A DNA stretch of 17,913 nt from Planctomycetota bacterium (lineage in GTDB: Bacteria; Planctomycetota; UBA1135; UBA2386), in assembly GCA_020425885.1 (NCBI GenBank), contig JAGQRA010000192.1, forward strand, positions 1-17,913. Reading direction: 5' to 3'. The position numbers and the translations under genes were made by a program. Positions 14,455 to 17,913 of this stretch are shown here, one piece after another. The notes beneath the pieces are model-generated. The model was not told the origin of the DNA. It did not search any database and saw nothing but the letters and a program-made list of their open reading frames with translations. Positions within the stretch are counted from its first letter, which is position 1. Each line of letters starts with the position of its first letter.

Positions 14455-15506
14455 CTGCCGAACCGCTTGCCGAAGTGCTGGCTGCAGCGGGCGATGTTGT
14501 CACCGGTCCACTGCACGTCCCAATCCATCTCGCGGAAGGCGCCGACCGCCTTGATCGCCGGATCGGCGGGACCCTTGACCGAGGGGCGCAGCGGGATCTG
14601 GGCGCTGTCGGCGGCGGCGAGCAGCGCTTCGGTCTGTTGCGACACGATCTTGTCGATCAGCCGTTTGCCGTTCTCGGTGGCGGGGCCGCCCTTGATCAGG
14701 CACACCGAGTTCGGGATCAACATGGTGCCGATCTCGCCCTCGCCCTGGTCGGGGAACACGCAGGCGACCGGGAAGCCCTTGGTCTTGGCGACGTGGTAGT
14801 CGTCGGTGTCGGTGAAGGCGAAGGCGAGCTTGCCGTCGCGGACCTCGCGCATGGTGGCGCCGTTGCTCGGCAGGAACTTGACGTCGTTCTCCTGCATCGC
14901 GGTGATGTAGTCGTCGAGTCCCTGGTCGCCGAGGATCTTGCTCAACGCGGTGAAGTGCGTCAGCGTGGTGCCGAGCAGCGGCATGGCGATGGCGCAGCGG
15001 CCCTTCCACTTCGGGTCGGTCAGGTCCTTGTAGCTGCTCGGCCAGTCCTTGCGGTCGGGCAGCAGCTCGGTGTTGACGATCAGGATGCGGGCGCGGGCGG
15101 CGAAGCCGATCCAGCGTCCTTCCGGGTCGCAGAAGCGCAGAGGCAGACCCTCGGCTGCCGGCGACCGGTAGGGCTCGAGCAGACCCTCGCTGGCGAGGTG
15201 GGCGGTGTTGGCGATCTCGTTGTTCCAGAACACAGAGCAGCGCGGCGCGTTGCGTTCCTCCTTGATTCGGCTGACGTGGCCGATGGTCTTCGACGATTCG
15301 CTGTCGTGCTTCTGGTTGACGGTGATGCCGAGCTCGCTGGCGAAGCGATCGAGCAGCGGAGCGCTGAACTCCTGATCGAGCGCGACGTAGATCGTCGGGC
15401 TCGACTCGCCGCCGGTGCCGACCGGGGCATCGGTCGAAGCCTCGGCGCCGCAGGCCGCGAACAGGAACAGGGCAGGCAGGACGAGGGCACAGTGGTGGTA
15501 GGACAT
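14451..15506 (-). CDS. ABC importer substrate-binding lipoprotein (ferric-iron-like class)
   Basis: 351-residue extracytoplasmic binding protein. Lipoprotein signal MSYHHCALVLPALFLFAACG has lipidated Cys19, then a Ser/Thr/Gly linker. The fold signature of the class shows in TIYVALDQEFSAPLLDRF, FWNNEIANTAHLASEGLLE, GFAARARILIVNTELLPD, LTDPKWKGRCAIAMPLLGTT and FTDTDDYHVAKTKGFPV. In known ferric-binding proteins the metal is held by a His or Tyr near the N-terminus and a Tyr pair in the second lobe. Here the first position reads DQEFS and the second has a single Tyr (Y237) in DTDDYHV, so the usual iron site is not present as such. It delivers substrate to the fused permease, whose start it overlaps by 4 nt. 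No ribosome binding site is visible before its ATG. The 54-nt upstream gap ends in CATACATCC, which may hold an internal promoter. Confidence 0.92.
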   Translation of the reverse strand: MSYHHCALVLPALFLFAACGAEASTDAPVGTGGESSPTIYVALDQEFSAPLLDRFASELGITVNQKHDSESSKTIGHVSRIKEERNAPRCSVFWNNEIANTAHLASEGLLEPYRSPAAEGLPLRFCDPEGRWIGFAARARILIVNTELLPDRKDWPSSYKDLTDPKWKGRCAIAMPLLGTTLTHFTALSKILGDQGLDDYITAMQENDVKFLPSNGATMREVRDGKLAFAFTDTDDYHVAKTKGFPVACVFPDQGEGEIGTMLIPNSVCLIKGGPATENGKRLIDKIVSQQTEALLAAADSAQIPLRPSVKGPADPAIKAVGAFREMDWDVQWTGDNIARCSQHFGKRFGR

Positions 15507-15560
15507 CGGTCGGATGTATGACTCGAGGAGGAGATGGGGGCGAGCGGCCGCGTCGGCCTC

Positions 15561-16511
15561 TCAGCGGTCGCGGTAGTCGGCGTGGCAGGCCTTGCATGCC
15601 TGCTTGACCGCGGCGTAGCGCTGGTTCGCGGTGACTATGTCACGGCCGCGGACGGCGGCGTCGAGCTCGCGGGCGTTGCCGATCACGGCCTGCAGCTGAT
15701 CCTGGTAGTGCCGCGGCAATCGCTGGCTCTCCGGGTCGTCGAGCAGCTGGCTGAACAGACCCAGCATGCGCTTGGTCTCGTTGGCCGGCACCAGGTCCGG
15801 ATGATCCTTCGTGGCTTCCCAGTCGGCGCCGTTGGCGGCCTTGACGTTGTCGAAGACGACATCGAGCTCACTCATGGTGGCGACCAGGCCGGTGACCCGG
15901 GCCACCTTCGGCAGCGAGTTGGGGTCGACCTTCAGATCGGCGGCCTCGAGCCGGGTGCATTCCTGCAGCGATTGCCACAGGCCGGGGTAGTTCGGCGAGG
16001 TACCCGACACCTTCATGCGGGCGTCGGCCTCGGCCGCGGTGAGCTTGCCGGCGGTGACCATCGCCGTGGCCAGTCCCGCCGCGCTGCGATGCTTGCCGTG
16101 GTGGCAGTGCATGTAGATCGGCCCCTCACAGCTCGTGATCGCCTGCGCCAGTTCGCGGCGACGGCTCTCCGAGACGCCGCTGTACGAGAACGGCAGGTGG
16201 ACGTATTGCAGGCCGAGCGACTCCGCGGTGGCGACGTCCGGCGTGGCGCCGTCGACCGAGATCACCGTCTTCACACCCATCGCTGCCAAGGTGGCGAGAC
16301 CTTCGTGACCTTCCGGGACACCGCCGCAGAACAGGCCCTCTCCGTAGGCGACGACGTTGTGCAGCCCGGCGAGGTTGACCGGCTGCACGGCCTCCACGGT
16401 CGGCGGCGAGATCCTGATGCCGCTGGTCGTGGTGTCGAAACCCGAGCAGGCGACGACGAGGCAGGAGGTCAGGACGAACCAGGGCCGGCGAGATGGTCGC
16501 ATCGCATTCAT
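15561..16511 (-). CDS. Lipoprotein fusing a Cys-based phosphatase domain to a c-type cytochrome domain
   Basis: 316-residue envelope protein. The N-terminus (MNAMRPSRRPWFVLTSCLVV then ACSG) is a lipoprotein signal with lipidated Cys22. Residues about 45-185 look like a dual-specificity/tyrosine phosphatase-like domain: LFCGGVPEGHEGLATLAAMG, VKTVISVDGATPD and the P-loop HCHHGKHR, which fits HCxxGxxR (C136 nucleophile, R142). An obvious general-acid Asp is not seen in the preceding loop (LPFSYSGVSESRRR), so activity is uncertain. The C-terminal ~110 residues are helical and end in the haem motif CKACH (306-310) followed by ADYRDR, the layout of cytochrome c-prime/c556-type four-helix proteins. 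The start is uncertain: ATG at 16511 or 16502. Upstream ATGs would overlap the regulator gene. It follows a sigma-54 promoter. Confidence 0.9.
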   Translation of the reverse strand: MNAMRPSRRPWFVLTSCLVVACSGFDTTTSGIRISPPTVEAVQPVNLAGLHNVVAYGEGLFCGGVPEGHEGLATLAAMGVKTVISVDGATPDVATAESLGLQYVHLPFSYSGVSESRRRELAQAITSCEGPIYMHCHHGKHRSAAGLATAMVTAGKLTAAEADARMKVSGTSPNYPGLWQSLQECTRLEAADLKVDPNSLPKVARVTGLVATMSELDVVFDNVKAANGADWEATKDHPDLVPANETKRMLGLFSQLLDDPESQRLPRHYQDQLQAVIGNARELDAAVRGRDIVTANQRYAAVKQACKACHADYRDR

Positions 16512-16526
16512 CGTGTCAGTCGTGTG

Positions 16527-16542
16527 AGCAAGAGGTGTGCCG
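16527..16542 (-). promoter_or_regulatory. Sigma-54 (-24/-12) promoter
   Basis: Read on the minus strand the site is CGGCACACCTCTTGCT. The sigma-54 consensus is TGGCAC, five nt, TTGC(A/T). Only the first base differs, and the GG and GC doublets have the required 10-nt spacing. It lies in the 43-nt gap between an NtrC-type activator gene and the phosphatase-cytochrome gene. The expected transcript start (about 16516) is 5 nt before the ATG at 16511 and 14 nt before the one at 16502. Confidence 0.65.
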
Positions 16543-16554
16543 TGGTCGTCGAGG

Positions 16555-17913
16555 TCACTTGGTCGGCGGTTCGTCATCGCTGTGGCGCCCGGCCTCACGC
16601 GCCGCCTCGACGTCGCATTCGAGTTCCCGCAGCCGGCGGTGCAGGTGTCCGCGCGAGATGCTGGCCTGACGGGCCGCCTCGGTGATGCTGCCGCCGCAAC
16701 GCATCAGCAGGTTGGTGAAGTAGATCCGGTCGAAGCGGCGGCGGGCGGCGTCGTAGTTGTCGTCACCTTGGCGTGACGCTTCGGCATCCGGGCCGCGGAT
16801 CTCGGGTGGCAGATCGGCGACGCCGAGCGTCGCCCGCTGACCCGAGAGTGCGACCATGCGTTCGACCGCGTTCTCGAGTTCACGGACGTTGCCGGGCCAG
16901 TTGTAGGCCGTCATCGCGCCGAGCGCCTCGGGGGTCAGCGTGCGCAGCTCCTGGCCGGGTCGGCACAGCCGCTCGAGGCTCTGCGCCGCCAGCAACGGCA
17001 CGTCCTCGCGACGCTCGCGCAGCGGCGCCACGCACAGGCTGACGACGTCGAGGCTCCACATCAACTCCTCGCGGAAGCGGCCCTCGCGGATCCGCTGCTG
17101 CAGATCCTGATTGGTGGCGGCGACGATGCGAACGTCGACCCGGACCAATTCCTGGCCGCCGAGCGGCATGAACTCACGACGCTGCAGGAAGTGCTCGATC
17201 TTGGCCTGCGCGGCGAGGCTCATGTCGGCGATCTCGTCGAGGAACAACGTGCCGCGATGGGCGCGCAGCAGGAGCCCGTGCTTCTGCCGCTGGGCGCCGG
17301 TGAAGGCGCCGGCCTCGTGGCCGAACAGCTCGCTCTCGACGAGCGTGTCGGGAATGGTGGCGCAGTTGAGCGCGACGAACGGCTCCTCGCGACGGTCGGA
17401 GCACAGGTGCAGCGCCTTGGCGACGAGGCCCTTGCCGGTGCCCGACTCGCCGGTCAACAGCACGGTCGCGCCGGAGTGGGCCAGCAGCTCGACCTGCTGC
17501 AGGACGTCGCGCATCGCCGGGCTCTGCGCGATGATGCCGGTGGCGTGGCCCGGCTCGCCGAGCAGGCTGCGCAGCTGTCGGACCTCGCGATGGGCGGCGC
17601 GCTGACCGAGTGCGCGCCGCAGTCGCAGCTCGAGCTCGTCGATGGCGAACGGCTTGGTGACGAAGTCGGCGGCGCCGAGGTGCATCGCCTCGACCGCGGT
17701 GGCGACGGTGCCGTGGGCGGTCATCAGCACGACGATCGCTTCGGGATCCTGGCTGCGGATGCGCGACAGCACCTGGATGCCGTCGAGATGCGGCATCTTC
17801 AGATCGAGCACCGCGACGTCGTAGGGCTGTTGATGCCAGCGCTGCACCGCGGCGTCGCCGTCGCCGACCGCGTCGGCGGCGTAGCCGAGCCGTGACAGCC
17901 CGCTGCGGACGAA
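16555..17913 (-). CDS. NtrC-family sigma-54-dependent response regulator (partial, 5' end missing)
   Basis: 452 residues are visible. The frame runs off the right edge, so the start and the first acidic residues of the receiver are outside. Receiver domain: phospho-acceptor Asp in VAVLDLKMP (residue 37 of the visible part), conserved Thr in VLMTAHG and Lys in FVTKPF. AAA+ domain: Walker A GESGTGKG (about 155-162), the sigma-54 contact loop GAFTGA (about 202-207), Walker B GTLFLDEIADM and RREFMPLGGQ. C-terminal Fis-type helix-turn-helix: GSITEAARQASISRGHLHRR. It should hydrolyse ATP to open sigma-54 promoters when phosphorylated by a sensor histidine kinase, which is not in the window and probably lies just upstream. 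The sigma-54 site directly after this gene makes the following operon its likely target. Confidence 0.95.
   Translation of the reverse strand, partial: FVRSGLSRLGYAADAVGDGDAAVQRWHQQPYDVAVLDLKMPHLDGIQVLSRIRSQDPEAIVVLMTAHGTVATAVEAMHLGAADFVTKPFAIDELELRLRRALGQRAAHREVRQLRSLLGEPGHATGIIAQSPAMRDVLQQVELLAHSGATVLLTGESGTGKGLVAKALHLCSDRREEPFVALNCATIPDTLVESELFGHEAGAFTGAQRQKHGLLLRAHRGTLFLDEIADMSLAAQAKIEHFLQRREFMPLGGQELVRVDVRIVAATNQDLQQRIREGRFREELMWSLDVVSLCVAPLRERREDVPLLAAQSLERLCRPGQELRTLTPEALGAMTAYNWPGNVRELENAVERMVALSGQRATLGVADLPPEIRGPDAEASRQGDDNYDAARRRFDRIYFTNLLMRCGGSITEAARQASISRGHLHRRLRELECDVEAAREAGRHSDDEPPTK

Larger units (their letters stand above)
9515..17913 (-). other. Putative seven-gene redox-linked ABC importer operon
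   Basis: Seven genes on one strand run from the response regulator to the HEAT lipoprotein. Junctions are 43, 54, -4, 10, -4 and -4 nt in order of transcription. The largest gaps are before the phosphatase-cytochrome gene, where a sigma-54 promoter is seen, and before the substrate-binding protein. The tight coupling argues that the pentahaem cytochrome and HEAT lipoprotein belong to the same function as the importer. Confidence 0.6.

Noticed and set aside
12860..14503. Minus-strand open frame (547 codons) in another frame over the permease
   Set aside because: Arg/Pro/Ala-rich shadow. The permease frame has the hydrophobic helices and overlapping stop/start signals.
14451..15506. Assigning the gene symbol fbpA
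   Set aside because: The ferric ligand residues of FbpA are not present in the expected positions, so only the class is called.

Overview
This is a GC-rich window (roughly two thirds G+C by eye) that reads as a Planctomycetota chromosome. No single gene proves this. The case rests on a combination: a Ser/Thr kinase divergent from an ECF sigma factor, a lipoprotein with Ig-like domains and an FGE-sulfatase domain, large secreted repeat proteins ending in a Cys-containing C-terminal module, multihaem and HEAT-type lipoproteins, and many starts without a clear Shine-Dalgarno. No rRNA, tRNA, CRISPR array, IS element or phage gene was seen.

Left part (1-2489): a membrane-anchored Ser/Thr protein kinase (minus strand, 3' end outside the window) is divergent from a short ECF-type sigma factor (plus strand). 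They are probably a regulatory pair.

Middle part (2571-9434, plus strand): surface or secreted proteins. In order these are a lipoprotein with two putative Ig-like domains and an FGE-sulfatase domain, a secreted protein with about 13.5 repeats of ~47 residues carrying one invariant Cys each, a small secreted or anchored protein of unknown function, and, translationally coupled to it, a large secreted metzincin-like metalloprotease. The repeat protein and the protease end in recognisably similar ~130-residue C-terminal modules.

Right part (9515-17913, minus strand, converging on the protease at a strong hairpin): seven co-directional, tightly packed genes. Transcription runs from high to low coordinates: NtrC-type sigma-54 response regulator (5' end outside the window); a lipoprotein fusing a Cys-based phosphatase domain to a C-terminal c-type haem domain; an ABC-transporter substrate-binding lipoprotein of the ferric-iron-like class; a fused double-length permease; its ATPase; a membrane-anchored pentahaem cytochrome c; and a HEAT-repeat lipoprotein. 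Three of the junctions are 4-nt ATGA overlaps. A near-consensus -24/-12 sigma-54 promoter lies between the regulator and the phosphatase-cytochrome gene, so the regulator probably controls the rest.

The best candidate for an undescribed system is this redox-linked ABC importer operon. It joins phosphatase-cytochrome, importer, pentahaem cytochrome and HEAT lipoprotein under a sigma-54 activator. Its substrate cannot be read from the sequence. A metal or a metal complex is the leading inference.
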